The position numbers and the translations under genes are program-made. This document shows positions 27,433 through 36,254 of a stretch of 64,000 bases of DNA, piece after piece. Source of the DNA: Arthrobacter silviterrae (GTDB lineage: Bacteria > Actinomycetota > Actinomycetes > Actinomycetales > Micrococcaceae); contig NZ_JAAKZI010000018.1 of the NCBI RefSeq assembly GCF_011045165.1, forward strand, positions 1-64,000. Reading direction: 5' to 3'. Position 1 is the first letter of the stretch; each line of letters starts with the position of its first letter. A model generated the notes under the pieces. It was given only the letters and a program-made list of their open reading frames with translations. It was not told where the DNA came from and did not search any database.

Positions 27433-28122
27433 ATGATGTCCCCAACGACAGCGGCCGGAACCACGGCCGCCGAAGTAATGGCCGAGCTGGCCGCACTGGA
27501 GGACCCGCGGGCACGCGCCGTGAATGAGAAACACGGGGACGACCACGGGGTGAACCTGGGCAAGCTGCGGGCCATTGCAAAACGGCTCAAGCCCCAGCCC
27601 GAGCTGGCACGCGAACTCTGGGACACGGGGGACACCGTGGCCCGGCTCCTGTCGCTGCTGATCAGCCGCCCCAAGGCCTTCACAGCCGGGGAACTGGACA
27701 CCATGATGCGCCAATCCAGCGTCCCCAAGGTCAACGACTGGTTTGTCAACTACGTGGTGAAGAAGGGCCCGCACACCGAGGAACTGCGCGTGGCCTGGTT
27801 CGCCGACCCCGACCCCGTGGTGGCGAGTGCGGGCTGGGGGCTGACCGGCGACCGCATTGCCAAGACACCCGGCGGACTGGACCTCCCGGGGCTGCTGGAC
27901 CTCATCGAGGCGCACATGGCGGATGCCCCGGACCGGCTGCAGTGGGCCATGAACACCTGCCTGGCCCAGATCGGCATAGGGAACCCGGATCTGCGGGCCC
28001 GTGCCGTCGACATCGGCGAACGCCTGGGGGTCCTCAGGGACTACCCGACGCCGCCGAACTGCACCTCGCCTTTCGCGCCGCTGTGGATTGCCGAAATGGT
28101 GCGCCGGCAAGGCGGCCAGTAG
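27433..28122 (+). CDS. DNA alkylation repair (AlkD-like) protein, 229 aa
   Basis: An all-helical HEAT-repeat-like protein of the DNA alkylation repair family, which excises or handles N3/N7-alkylated bases. Seen are VNLGKLRAIAKRLKP near the N-terminus, WDTGDTVARLLSLL, VPKVNDWFVNYVVKKGPHTEEL and the C-terminal DYPTPPNCTSPFAPLWI. The start at 27433 has AGGAG; a second ATG follows immediately. Its relation to the upstream exporter is probably chance. Confidence 0.85.
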   Translation: MMSPTTAAGTTAAEVMAELAALEDPRARAVNEKHGDDHGVNLGKLRAIAKRLKPQPELARELWDTGDTVARLLSLLISRPKAFTAGELDTMMRQSSVPKVNDWFVNYVVKKGPHTEELRVAWFADPDPVVASAGWGLTGDRIAKTPGGLDLPGLLDLIEAHMADAPDRLQWAMNTCLAQIGIGNPDLRARAVDIGERLGVLRDYPTPPNCTSPFAPLWIAEMVRRQGGQ

Positions 28123-28138
28123 CCCGGACGGGCGGCCT

Positions 28139-28171
28139 GGCGGCCCGGCCGGAAACCCCGGACGGGCCGCC
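28139..28171. terminator. Hairpin terminator between convergent genes
   Basis: Nine-base perfect arms (GGCGGCCCG and CGGGCCGCC) with a further CCGG/CCGG pairing inside, between the stops of the AlkD-like gene (+) and the ABC-2 permease gene (-). There is no T-run, as is common for hairpins in high-GC actinobacteria. It could serve both directions. Confidence 0.5.
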
Positions 28172-28186
28172 TGCCTTGTGTGGGGC

Positions 28187-28948
28187 TCAGGCAATCTTCT
28201 TCCGGTAGGCGGCCATGGCGAAGAAGTACGCCACCACCAGGATGCCGACACACCAGACCAGCGCCACCCAGATGTTGCTCCCCACCGGCTGCTGCGCGAA
28301 AAGGTCGCGGATGGAGTTGACGATGGAGGTGACCGGCTGGTTTTCGGCAAACCAGCGCACCGGCCCCGGCATGGTGGCGGTGGGCACGAACGCCGAGCTG
28401 ATGAACGGCAGGAAGATGATCGGGTAGGAGAAGGCGCTGGCGCCGTCCGCCGACGTCGCCGACAGCCCTGGGATCACAGCTATCCAGGTCAGCGCCAGCG
28501 TGAACAGCATCAGGATTCCGGCCACTGCCAGCCATGCCAGCGGGCCTGCCGGGCTGCGGAATCCCATGACCAGGGCCACGAGCACGACGACGACGATAGA
28601 GACCAGGTTGGCAACCAGGGACGTCAGCACGTGCGCCCACAGCACGGAGGAGCGGGCGATCGGCATGGACTGGAACCGCTCGAAGATGCCGCCCTTCATG
28701 TCCAGGAACAGCCGGAACGCCGTGTAGGAGATGCCGGAGGCAATGGTGATGAGAAGGATGCCCGGCAGCAGGTAGTTGACGTAGCTGCCGGAGCCGGTCT
28801 TGATGGCCCCGCCAAAAACGTAGACAAAGAGCAGCATGAAGGCGATCGGCATGATGGTGGTGGTGATGATCGTGTCCAGGCTGCGGCTGATGTGGCGCAG
28901 GGAGCGTCCCAGCAGCACGGCGGTGTCGCCGAAAAAGTGGGTTTTCAT
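28187..28948 (-). CDS. ABC-2 type permease (DrrB-like), 253 aa
   Basis: Membrane part of a drug/antibiotic-type exporter. About six hydrophobic helices are visible, with the ABC-2 hallmark YLLPGILLITIASGISYTAF and the DrrB-like segment FLPFISSAFVPTATMPGPVRWFAENQP (in two parts). The ATG at 28948 follows GAGGAG; the frame extends 26 codons further up into the ATPase gene without support. It lies ten bases behind the ATPase gene in a four-gene minus-strand operon: PadR regulator, DUF1048 protein, ATPase, permease. Confidence 0.9.
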   Translation of the reverse strand: MKTHFFGDTAVLLGRSLRHISRSLDTIITTTIMPIAFMLLFVYVFGGAIKTGSGSYVNYLLPGILLITIASGISYTAFRLFLDMKGGIFERFQSMPIARSSVLWAHVLTSLVANLVSIVVVVLVALVMGFRSPAGPLAWLAVAGILMLFTLALTWIAVIPGLSATSADGASAFSYPIIFLPFISSAFVPTATMPGPVRWFAENQPVTSIVNSIRDLFAQQPVGSNIWVALVWCVGILVVAYFFAMAAYRKKIA

Positions 28949-28958
28949 CGAATTCTCC

Positions 28959-29729
28959 TCAGTCCTTCTCGCCGACCAGGGCGAGGAAGACATCCTCGAG
29001 GGTCGGCTGCTTTTCAACGTATTCAACTTTGGCCGGCGGGAGCAGCGCCTTGAGCTCGGCCAAGGTGCCGTTGACGATGATCCGGCCCCCGTGCAGGATG
29101 GCTATCCTGTCCGCGAGCTGTTCGGCCTCGTCCAGGGTTTGCGTGGTGAGCAAAACCGTGGTGCCGTGCGCCGCGAGTTCGCGCACGGCGGCCCAGACCT
29201 CCAGGCGCGCCTGCGGGTCAAGCCCGGTGGTCGGCTCGTCGAGGAAGATCACGGGCGGGTTGCCGATAAGGCTCATCGAAATGTCCAGCCGCCGGCGCAT
29301 GCCGCCCGAGTACTCGGAGACCTTCCGGGCGCCCGAATCGGCCAATGAGAACCGCTCGAGCAGCGCATCCGCAACGGCGCCGGGGTCCTTGACGTGCCGC
29401 AGCTTGGCAACCAGGACCAGGTTCTCCCGCCCGGTGAGGATTTCATCCACCGCCGCGAACTGGCCGGTGAGGCTGAACGACTCCCGCACCTGGGCGGGCT
29501 GGGAGGCGACGTCGAAGCCGTTGACCGCGGCAGCACCGGCGTCGGCCTTCAGGAGCGTGGCCAGGATCCTGACCACTGTGGTCTTGCCCGCCCCGTTCGA
29601 TCCGAGCAGGGCAAAAACGCTTCCCTGCGCCACGTCAAAGTCCACGCCGCGCAGCACTTGCAAATCCTTGAATGACTTTTCCAGGCCCTCAACATGAATC
29701 ACGGGTGCCTGGCCGCTGGTGGTTTCCAT
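28959..29729 (-). CDS. ABC transporter ATP-binding protein (DrrA-like), 256 aa
   Basis: ATPase partner of the downstream permease. It has Walker A GSNGAGKTT, signature YSGGMRRRLDI, Walker B VIFLDEPTTGLD, switch region TTQTLDEAEQLADR and a DrrA-type C-terminus (QPTLEDVFLALVG). The start at 29729 follows GGAAGGAC. The reading frame continues upstream through the DUF1048 gene but only as a shadow. This family commonly confers self-resistance or intrinsic resistance to hydrophobic compounds; the substrate here is unknown. Confidence 0.92.
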   Translation of the reverse strand: METTSGQAPVIHVEGLEKSFKDLQVLRGVDFDVAQGSVFALLGSNGAGKTTVVRILATLLKADAGAAAVNGFDVASQPAQVRESFSLTGQFAAVDEILTGRENLVLVAKLRHVKDPGAVADALLERFSLADSGARKVSEYSGGMRRRLDISMSLIGNPPVIFLDEPTTGLDPQARLEVWAAVRELAAHGTTVLLTTQTLDEAEQLADRIAILHGGRIIVNGTLAELKALLPPAKVEYVEKQPTLEDVFLALVGEKD

Positions 29730-29754
29730 CTGCCTGTCCTTCCCTTCTGCGAAA

Positions 29755-30120
29755 TTACTGTTCGCTGTCCGCGATGGCGTCGATGGAGTCGACCAGGCGC
29801 TTGCGCTCCTTGTTGATCCACTGCCCCTCCGAATAGTTCGCCAGGAATGAGTCCACGAACTCCACGGGGTCCGCCCCGACAATGGCGCGGACGGTGGTGC
29901 CGTCCGCGGCGCTCTGCTCGAAAAGGACCAGCAGGTCCTCCAGCATCAACAGCAGCGTGTCGCCCTTCGTGACGGCACCGAAGTACATGAGGTAGCGGTC
30001 CAGGGCCTCAATGGCCGTGCGGTAGTTTGGCGGCAGCGCCTTGATGCGCGCCTTGTACTGCCTGTACTGCTTCTTCTGCTCCAGCGAGCCGGCGACCAGC
30101 TCAATCCAGTTTGTTGCCAT
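29755..30120 (-). CDS. DUF1048 family protein, 121 aa
   Basis: A small helical protein of the DUF1048 family, which usually sits next to PadR regulators and ABC-2 efflux genes, as here. Visible features are the charged N-terminal helix (QKKQYRQYKARIKALPPNYR), YLMYFGA and the C-terminal QWINKERKRLVDSIDA. It begins two bases after the PadR stop, so translation is probably coupled. Its function is not known; membership in the regulatory module is the only contextual clue. Confidence 0.82.
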   Translation of the reverse strand: MATNWIELVAGSLEQKKQYRQYKARIKALPPNYRTAIEALDRYLMYFGAVTKGDTLLLMLEDLLVLFEQSAADGTTVRAIVGADPVEFVDSFLANYSEGQWINKERKRLVDSIDAIADSEQ

Positions 30121-30122
30121 GG

Positions 30123-30452
30123 CTACTTTCCTTCCTCCTTGAGCTGTCCCAGCCTGTCCGCCAGGAAGCCCCATGTGGTCCAAAATTCCTCGAGATATTC
30201 GCGGCCCGGGACGTTGAGCGAATACACCTTGCGTGGCGGCCCCTTCTCGGAGGGAACCTTTTCCACCCCGACCAGGCCGTTGCGCTCAATCCGCACCAGC
30301 AGTGCATAGACGGTTCCTTCGGCGATGTCCGCGAAGCCCTGTTCCCGCAGCCGCGCTGTGATCTCATACCCGTAGGCAGGCCGCACTGACAGGATTGCCA
30401 GGACGATGCCCTCCAAGGTGCCCTTGAGCATCTCCGTCATTTGCTTGCCCAT
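30123..30452 (-). CDS. PadR family transcriptional regulator, 109 aa
   Basis: A winged-helix repressor of the PadR group, at usual family length. The N-terminal segment LKGTLEGIVLAILSV is followed by PAYGYEITARLRE and AEGTVYALLVRIERNGLV, which form the DNA-binding domain, with the wing at EKGPPRKVYSL. GGGAGG six bases before the ATG at 30452 supports the start. It is the first gene of the efflux operon and probably represses its own promoter and perhaps the divergent dehydrogenase gene. Confidence 0.92.
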   Translation of the reverse strand: MGKQMTEMLKGTLEGIVLAILSVRPAYGYEITARLREQGFADIAEGTVYALLVRIERNGLVGVEKVPSEKGPPRKVYSLNVPGREYLEEFWTTWGFLADRLGQLKEEGK

Positions 30453-30467
30453 TCGGCGCCTCCCTTC

Positions 30468-30511
30468 ACTACTTGGTGATACTAGCTACCAGTACATAGT
30501 AGCGTTAAGTA
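30468..30511. promoter_or_regulatory. Probable PadR operator region
   Basis: Just upstream of the PadR start, the AT-rich stretch has CTACTT and AAGTAG as outer inverted half-sites with TACTAGCTACC and GTACATAGTAG between them. PadR proteins typically bind such A/T-rich dyads (often ATAC/GTAT-like) at their own promoter. This is assigned from position and symmetry only. Confidence 0.4.
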
Positions 30512-30645
30512 GCGATCGTGCAATACTTTTTTTTGAGGGACCCGGCAGGCCGTGCGGGAGGGGTTCGGATGGGGCCGGCCAGCGTTCTGCCGGCCTGCGG
30601 TCACTAGAATCAACGTGGATCAAAATCAGGATTGAGGACTATCCC

Positions 30646-31701
30646 ATGCGCGCAACAATGATTTACGGACCCGGCGACATCAGGGTCGAGGACCGGGACT
30701 ACCCCGCCATCAAGATGCCCGGCGATGCGGTGGTGAAGGTGGCCGCCGCCTGCGTGTGCGGCTCGGACCTGTGGCCGTACCGCGGCGTGAAGGCCCTCAG
30801 TGAACCCTCGGCGATCGGCCACGAATTCGTTGGCGTCGTGGAAAGTGTAGGGGCGGACGTGACCGGGCTGGGCGTGGGCGACTTTGTCATTGCGCCGTTC
30901 GTGGACAGCTGCGGCCAGTGCCCCCCGTGCCAAAACGGCGTGACCGTTGCCTGCGAGCACATTGCCGGCTGGGGCGACACCGATGAGCACGGCTTCTTCG
31001 TCGAAGGCGCCCAGGGGCAGGCAGTGCGCGTGCCGCAGGCCGAGGCCACCCTGGTCAAGGTGCCCGGCGTCACCGAACCCGACGACGCCCTGACGGCCAG
31101 CCTGCTGACACTCTCCGACGTCATGGCCACCGGCCACCACGCCGCCGTCAGCGCCAACGTGGGCCCAGGCCGGTCCGTGGTGGTGGTGGGCGACGGAGCC
31201 GTGGGCCTCTGCGGCGTGCTGGCAGCCAAGCGGCTGGGCGCCACGCGGATCATCGCGATGTCCCGCCATGAGGACAGGGCTGCGCTCGCCGTTCAGTTAG
31301 GCGCCACGGACGTGGTGGCCGAACGCGGGGACCTTGGCGTGGCCCAGGTCCGCGAACTGCTCGGCGGGGTGCTGGCCGACTCCGTGCTGGAATGCGTGGG
31401 CACGAAGGAGTCCATGGAACAGGCCCTCCACAGCACCCGGCCCGGCGGCAGCCTGGGATTCGTGGGCGTCCCCACGGGAGGGGCCGAAATCCCGCTGCGC
31501 TACCTGTTTGACTCCAACATCCACGTGGCCGGCGGCATGGCCTCGGCCAGGACCTACATCCCCGAACTGCTCAAGGACGTGCTGGCCGGCACCATCAATC
31601 CCGGCCTGGTCTTTGACTCCGTCATGGCGCTGGAGCAGGCTCCCGAGGCCTATCGGGCCATGGATGAACGGCGTGCCATCAAGGTCCTGCTCCGGCCGTA
31701 A
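30646..31701 (+). CDS. Zinc-dependent alcohol dehydrogenase, 351 aa
   Basis: A medium-chain dehydrogenase with the usual zinc-site pattern: catalytic CVCGSDLWPY (Cys near residue 38) and GHEFVGVVE. Structural zinc cysteines are in CGQCPPCQNGVTVAC, and the nucleotide-binding motif is VVVGDGAVGLCGVLAAK. These proteins oxidise alcohols with NAD(P); the sub-type with HEHIAGWG-like loop (here CEHIAGWGDTDEHG) is often annotated as an IMP-dehydrogenase-like or general zinc alcohol dehydrogenase. It is divergent from the PadR operon, with GAGG before the ATG. The substrate is unknown. Confidence 0.9.
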   Translation: MRATMIYGPGDIRVEDRDYPAIKMPGDAVVKVAAACVCGSDLWPYRGVKALSEPSAIGHEFVGVVESVGADVTGLGVGDFVIAPFVDSCGQCPPCQNGVTVACEHIAGWGDTDEHGFFVEGAQGQAVRVPQAEATLVKVPGVTEPDDALTASLLTLSDVMATGHHAAVSANVGPGRSVVVVGDGAVGLCGVLAAKRLGATRIIAMSRHEDRAALAVQLGATDVVAERGDLGVAQVRELLGGVLADSVLECVGTKESMEQALHSTRPGGSLGFVGVPTGGAEIPLRYLFDSNIHVAGGMASARTYIPELLKDVLAGTINPGLVFDSVMALEQAPEAYRAMDERRAIKVLLRP

Positions 31702-31724
31702 CGGCTGTCGCCCGCGGAACGCAA

Positions 31725-31749
31725 AATAATTCTGGACAAATAAATTATT
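31725..31749. promoter_or_regulatory. Inverted repeat AATAATT-N11-AATTATT
   Basis: Perfect seven-base arms in an AT-rich patch immediately upstream of the HTH regulator gene at 31768. The placement fits autoregulation by that ArsR-like protein. Confidence 0.4.
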
Positions 31750-31767
31750 CGGTGAGACACTGGTGTC

Positions 31768-32403
31768 ATGTTGGAAGTGGCAGTCATCGAGGACGCGCAG
31801 GCGGCCGAGGCCTCGCTGGACCCCATCCGGGCCCGGCTCCTGGCTGAACTGCGAACCCCGGCCTCCGCGGCCACCGTGGCCGCGCGGATCGGCCTGCCGC
31901 GCCAAAAAGTGAACTACCACCTGAAAATGCTTGAACACCACGGGCTCGTGGCATTGGTCGAGGAGCGCCGCAAGGGCAATGTGACGGAACGGATCATGGG
32001 CGCCACGGCGCGCTCCTATGTGATCTCACCCGCCGCACTGCCCGGCGTCGCGCCTGACCCTGCGCTGGCACCCAACCGGGTTTCCGCCCGCTGGATGCTG
32101 GCCGTGGCCGCCCGCCTGGTCAACGATGTTGGATCGCTGATCACCGGGGCCGACAGGGCCAACAAGCGGCTGGCCACCTTCGCCCTGGACGGGGAACTGA
32201 CCTTCGCCAGCGCGGCAGACCGGGCGGCCTTTGTCGCCGAACTCTCGGCCAGCGTGGCCGGGCTGGTGGAAAAGTACCACAGCGCAAACGCGGGCGGCGG
32301 GCGGAACCACCGCATCGTCGTCGCACTTCATCCCAGCGTCAAGGCGCCGGAAGCAGCACCCCCAATCACTGCCGGAACACCCGGCCGCACCAAGGAGCAA
32401 TGA
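31768..32403 (+). CDS. ArsR-like winged-helix regulator, 211 aa
   Basis: The N-terminal half is a winged helix-turn-helix (LDPIRARLLAELRTPASAA, then VAARIGLPRQKVNYHLKMLEHHGLV) with a wing containing ERRKGNVTERIMGATA. The C-terminal half is helical and has no recognised ligand site. It is coupled to the following SRPBCC gene, which starts within its stop codon region. This arrangement of an ArsR-like regulator with an activator-of-Hsp90-like SRPBCC protein is common in actinobacteria. The inverted repeat at 31725-31749 is a likely binding site. Confidence 0.88.
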   Translation: MLEVAVIEDAQAAEASLDPIRARLLAELRTPASAATVAARIGLPRQKVNYHLKMLEHHGLVALVEERRKGNVTERIMGATARSYVISPAALPGVAPDPALAPNRVSARWMLAVAARLVNDVGSLITGADRANKRLATFALDGELTFASAADRAAFVAELSASVAGLVEKYHSANAGGGRNHRIVVALHPSVKAPEAAPPITAGTPGRTKEQ

Positions 32404-33116
32404 TGGCCAAGGAATTCAAGATTGTGCACGAATCGGAGATTGACGGCACGCCGCAGCAGGTTTTTGACGCGGCAACGCTGGGCAACTCGGGCTGGCTGTG
32501 GCCCATGGAGGTGGAGCCCAAGCTGGGCGGCGTGGGCCCCTACGGCAGCACCGTCACCGTGTGGGAGCCGCCGCACCGCTTCGCCAACCACCTGGAGGGC
32601 GAGGGCGGCTTCTTCAACACCCTCGAATATGACATCTCCGAGCTCCCCGGCGGCAAGTCCTGGCTGCGCTACGTCCACAGCGGCGTCTTCTTCGAGGACT
32701 GGGACAACCAGTACGACGGCGCCGCCAAGCATACGGCGTTTTACCAGCACACCCTGGGCCAGTACGTGAAGTACTTTGCCGGGAAGCAGGCCGCGTTTGC
32801 CGACATCCAGGGGCCGGCCGCCTCCTCGTCCCCCGAGGCCTTCGAAGCCGTCAAGGCAGCCCTGGGGATTCACGACTCCGGAGCCGGGGGACATGTCAGC
32901 CTCACCATTGCGGGGGTCGGCACCGTGGACGCCGTGGTGGACTACCTGGATAAGAACTTCGTGGGGCTGCGCACCGAGGACGCCATGTACCGCTTCTTCG
33001 GCCGCAACGCCTTTGGCGCCGTGGTGGGCATGACCGTCCACCTTTTCGCGCCCGGGGCCGACGGCGAGGCCGCCGGAACAGCATGGGGTGCCTGGCTGAA
33101 CGGGATTTACTCCTAG
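32400..33116 (+). CDS. SRPBCC domain protein (AHSA1-like), 238 aa
   Basis: A predicted START-like / SRPBCC fold protein with a hydrophobic ligand cavity. The N-terminal motif ESEIDGTPQQVFDAAT is typical, followed by GSTVTVWEPPHRF and LRYVHSGVF. The C-terminal part (from about residue 150) differs from the simple fold and may be a second small domain. Two overlapping ATG codons occur at 32400 and 32403; AAGGAG is upstream. It is translationally coupled to the preceding regulator, so it may bind a ligand or act in the same response. Confidence 0.85.
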   Translation: MMAKEFKIVHESEIDGTPQQVFDAATLGNSGWLWPMEVEPKLGGVGPYGSTVTVWEPPHRFANHLEGEGGFFNTLEYDISELPGGKSWLRYVHSGVFFEDWDNQYDGAAKHTAFYQHTLGQYVKYFAGKQAAFADIQGPAASSSPEAFEAVKAALGIHDSGAGGHVSLTIAGVGTVDAVVDYLDKNFVGLRTEDAMYRFFGRNAFGAVVGMTVHLFAPGADGEAAGTAWGAWLNGIYS

Positions 33117-33139
33117 CCGCAGGGCGATAGGCTCGCTGC

Positions 33140-34663
33140 ATGGCTGAAAACACCGACAATGCAGCAACCACCGGTCCGGACGGATCCGCCGGCGTGCAGG
33201 CGCCGTCCGCCGGCACCCCCGCGTCGTCCGCGACTCCCGCCGTCACCGATGACTTCACCTCCCGGAAGCATGCACTGGCATCCGGCCTGCGCTACACCAG
33301 CACGGCCGGCCGGCTGGTGCTGCGCCAGGAGGCCACCGAAGACGGCAAGGCGCAGGGCTTCAAGCCCAAGGCCGAGATTTTCATGGTCAGCTACGTCAGG
33401 GACCAGGAAACTGAGGCGGATGCGGCCGGGCCGTCTTCGCGTCCCGTCGTGTTTGCCTTCAACGGCGGCCCCGGCTCCTCCAGCGTGTGGCTGCACATTG
33501 GCCTGCTCGGCCCGCGCCGCGTGGACAGCGGCGACGTGGGCGCGCTGACGCCGGCACCGTTTGGCCTGGTGGACAACGCCAACACCATCCTGGAGCACGC
33601 CGACCTGGTCCTGATCGACCCCGTCAACACCGGCTTTTCCCGCGTGGTGGACGGCGGCACGGCGGACGAATTCCACGCGTTCGTGGAGGACCGCGACCTT
33701 GTGGCCGAGGTGGTCCGGCTCTGGACCACGCGCAACAACCGCTGGCTCAGCCCAAAGTACCTGGTGGGGGAGTCCTACGGCACGCTGCGGGCAGTGGCCG
33801 TTGCCGCGCGCCTCTTTGACGCCTACGGGCTGGCCGTCAACGGGCTGGGCCTGATCTCCACCGTGCTGAACCTTTCCACCCTGGACTTCCAGCCCGGCAA
33901 CGACACCCCGTACGCACTGCACCTTCCCACCTACGCCGCCATCGCCCACTTCCACGGCCGCCACCCTGGCCGCGAGTTGGAGGACGTGGTGGCCGAGGCG
34001 GAGGACTTTGCCGGGCGCGAGTATGGCTGGGCCCTCACCCAAGGCGCCCGGCTCAGCGCAAGCGAGCTGGACGGCGTCGTACTTAAATTGGCGGAGCTGA
34101 CAACACTGGGCGAGGACTTCATCCGGCAGTCAAATCTGCGCTGGGACTATTCGGAGTTTTCCGCCGAACTGCTGCGCGCGGAGGGACTCACGGTGGGGCG
34201 GATCGACGGCCGGTTCACGCAGCGGCACCTGCGCGGGCAGGCGTCGGTGAACTGGGACGACCCCTCCATGAACGCCATCACCGGCCCCTACGCCGCCGCC
34301 ATCAACCACTATGTGCGCGCCGAGCTGGGCTACGAAAACGACCTCCCCTACGAGGTGCTGACCGGCCGCGTCCAGCCGTGGAGCTACAAGACCTTTGAGG
34401 GCGCGCCGGTGGATGTGACGGGGGATTTGGAACGGCTGCTGAACTACAACCCGGCCCTGCGCGTGCACGTGGACTACGGCTACCACGACGGCGCCACGCC
34501 CCACTTCGCGGCCGAATACGTGTGGGCGCACCTGAACATTTCAGACGAGGCCCGCGCCCGCTTCACACACCACTACCACCGGGCCGGGCACATGATGTAC
34601 CTCAACGAGCAGTGCCGGGAGGACCAGCTGGCCGCGCTCGCGGAGTTCGTGGCGCCGCGGTAG
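33140..34663 (+). CDS. Serine carboxypeptidase-like (peptidase S10) protein, 507 aa
   Basis: An alpha/beta-hydrolase of peptidase family S10. The oxyanion region is FAFNGGPGSSSVWLHIG, the nucleophile elbow is LVGESYGTLR (Ser near residue 213), an Asp candidate is in NPALRVHVDYGYHDGATPH, and the His candidate is in YHRAGHMMYL near the C-terminus. There is a Thr/Ala/Ser/Pro-rich N-terminus of about 35 residues but no signal peptide, so it is probably intracellular. S10 members release C-terminal residues from peptides, which could help if glycopeptides are imported, but there is no gene linkage to that locus. Confidence 0.9.
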   Translation: MAENTDNAATTGPDGSAGVQAPSAGTPASSATPAVTDDFTSRKHALASGLRYTSTAGRLVLRQEATEDGKAQGFKPKAEIFMVSYVRDQETEADAAGPSSRPVVFAFNGGPGSSSVWLHIGLLGPRRVDSGDVGALTPAPFGLVDNANTILEHADLVLIDPVNTGFSRVVDGGTADEFHAFVEDRDLVAEVVRLWTTRNNRWLSPKYLVGESYGTLRAVAVAARLFDAYGLAVNGLGLISTVLNLSTLDFQPGNDTPYALHLPTYAAIAHFHGRHPGRELEDVVAEAEDFAGREYGWALTQGARLSASELDGVVLKLAELTTLGEDFIRQSNLRWDYSEFSAELLRAEGLTVGRIDGRFTQRHLRGQASVNWDDPSMNAITGPYAAAINHYVRAELGYENDLPYEVLTGRVQPWSYKTFEGAPVDVTGDLERLLNYNPALRVHVDYGYHDGATPHFAAEYVWAHLNISDEARARFTHHYHRAGHMMYLNEQCREDQLAALAEFVAPR

Positions 34664-34681
34664 GGGCTTTGTCCGTGCGAA

Positions 34682-35950
34682 TCAGCTCCCCAGTGTCAGT
34701 GGGCCCCAGCCTCCGGTGCCGATCTGGGACCGGGCGCCGAAGCCGCCGGTGAGGATGGGGTAGTGCAGCAGGTTCCCGGCGCCGTCGCGGGCCAGGATGC
34801 CCCAGGCGTTGGTGCCGAGATGGTTGTAGATGCCGGACAGGTGCGTCATGCCGCCCCAGCCGGTGCCGATGACCCGCCGGGTTTCGCCCACGAAGCCGCC
34901 CGTGCCGGTGCCGCGGTAGAGCAGCAGCTGGCCGGCGGCGTTGCGGGCCGCCAGGTCCATCCGGCCGTCGCCGTCGAAGTCCAGGCCCATGATGGTCAGC
35001 GGGCCCCAGCCGTTGCCGATCTGCAGGCGCGGGGTGAAGCCGGCGCCGTTGAACGGGTAGTAAAAGAGGTTTCCGGTGGCGCGGTCCTTGGCGACGAGGC
35101 CCGGAAAGGCGTCCGAGGCGCGCCATTTGGCGGCAACAATGTCATACGGGCCCCAGCCGTTGCCAATGGCCTGCGGCGCCTTCAAGGTCCCGTTGGCCTG
35201 GCCGTAGCTGATGGTCAGCGCGCCCGATTTCCACACGGTGAGGATGTCCTGGAAGCCGTCGGAGTTCAGGTCCGTGATGGCCAGCTGCTGCACGCCCGTC
35301 CAGCCGGAGGAGACAAACTTGCGCTGCCACAGGTCCCCGCCCCTGGCTGAGGGGTAAATGAACAGGTTGCCTGCGGTGTCCACGGCGGCAATGTCGCCCG
35401 GATTGGCCACGGGTTGCGGCGGCGGCTGCGGCTGGTTGAGCCGCGAGGCGGCGTACCCCGCCAGGTTGGCCACTGTCACCGTCATGCCGCTCCAGCCGGA
35501 TTTGGTGGTGACCACGTATCCGGCACCGACGTCCGTGGCGCGCGGGTCCAGCAGGGCAGCCCGGTGCGCAGGCGAGTTCATCCACCAGTCCACGGTTGCC
35601 TGGGCCGAGACGTTGATGGCAACGATCTCCGAGTACATGTCCGCCCCCGCCGGCAGGATGGAGAGCCCGCCGTCCGGGCGGTGCACCTTGGCCACGTCGA
35701 AGGTGCCGGCGTTGATGCGGCTGTTGAGGGTCCCCGCCCAGTCCTGGGAGCCCTTCGCAATGGTGGCGTTCCACACCAGGGGGCCCGCGCCGTTCTGCCA
35801 CCGGTAGCTGTTCATCAGCTGCAAAACCTTGGCCAGATACGGATCGGCGGGCGGCGGAGGAGTCGTGGCGGCCAGTGCCGGCGCAATGCCGGTCCCGAGC
35901 AGGGCGGCCGCCAGCAGGAGGCTGGTCAGGAAACCGAGGAGTTTGCGCAT
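34682..35950 (-). CDS. Secreted CAP-domain protein with FG-GAP-like repeats, 422 aa
   Basis: Signal peptide (MRKLLGFLTSLLLAAALLG, cleavage near APALA, about residue 28), then a CAP/SCP domain at about residues 38-165 (LMNSYRWQNGAGPLVWN, WWMNSPAHRAALLDPRATDVGAGY). A C-terminal set of FG-GAP/VCBS-type repeats runs from about 185 to 420. The repeats carry recurring GNGWGP-like units and Asp-rich calcium loops (LDFDGDGRMDLA, TDLNSDGFQDIL). CAP proteins of bacteria are poorly understood; the repeat part is likely a beta-propeller for binding to cell wall, polysaccharide or another surface. Convergent with the S10 gene, with only 18 bases between them. Confidence 0.88.
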   Translation of the reverse strand: MRKLLGFLTSLLLAAALLGTGIAPALAATTPPPPADPYLAKVLQLMNSYRWQNGAGPLVWNATIAKGSQDWAGTLNSRINAGTFDVAKVHRPDGGLSILPAGADMYSEIVAINVSAQATVDWWMNSPAHRAALLDPRATDVGAGYVVTTKSGWSGMTVTVANLAGYAASRLNQPQPPPQPVANPGDIAAVDTAGNLFIYPSARGGDLWQRKFVSSGWTGVQQLAITDLNSDGFQDILTVWKSGALTISYGQANGTLKAPQAIGNGWGPYDIVAAKWRASDAFPGLVAKDRATGNLFYYPFNGAGFTPRLQIGNGWGPLTIMGLDFDGDGRMDLAARNAAGQLLLYRGTGTGGFVGETRRVIGTGWGGMTHLSGIYNHLGTNAWGILARDGAGNLLHYPILTGGFGARSQIGTGGWGPLTLGS

Positions 35951-36254
35951 GTGCGAAGCCTTGCTCTGGAAGTTTGGTCGGGGTTTGGTTTGCTGCGGAG
36001 CTTCTTACTGGTTTTGCGACGGGCGGGCGCCCCCATAGTACCCCGGAGGAAAAATACAGGAAACCTTCAGCCTGAATGTGCAGCCGGGCCAGGCGAGTGT
36101 GCATTCCTGCGCACGGTGTCTGCGCTAATGGCTGTTGTTACCGGTTGGTTTGCACTGCGATACTCAAGAAAACCACCCATTGTGCTTCATGTCACAGCCA
36201 GTGGATGGGCCCATTGTCAACGAAGACAGCGCGCCATGGCGCGAAGGAGAAAAC
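35951..36254. other. 304-base divergent intergenic region
   Basis: Lies between the CAP gene (leftward) and the MHS transporter (rightward). No gene seen. It contains an imperfect dyad, GTGTGC-attcct-GCGCAC, around 36099-36116, and AAGGAG before the transporter ATG. Promoters for both genes must lie here, but none matches consensus clearly. Confidence 0.4.
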
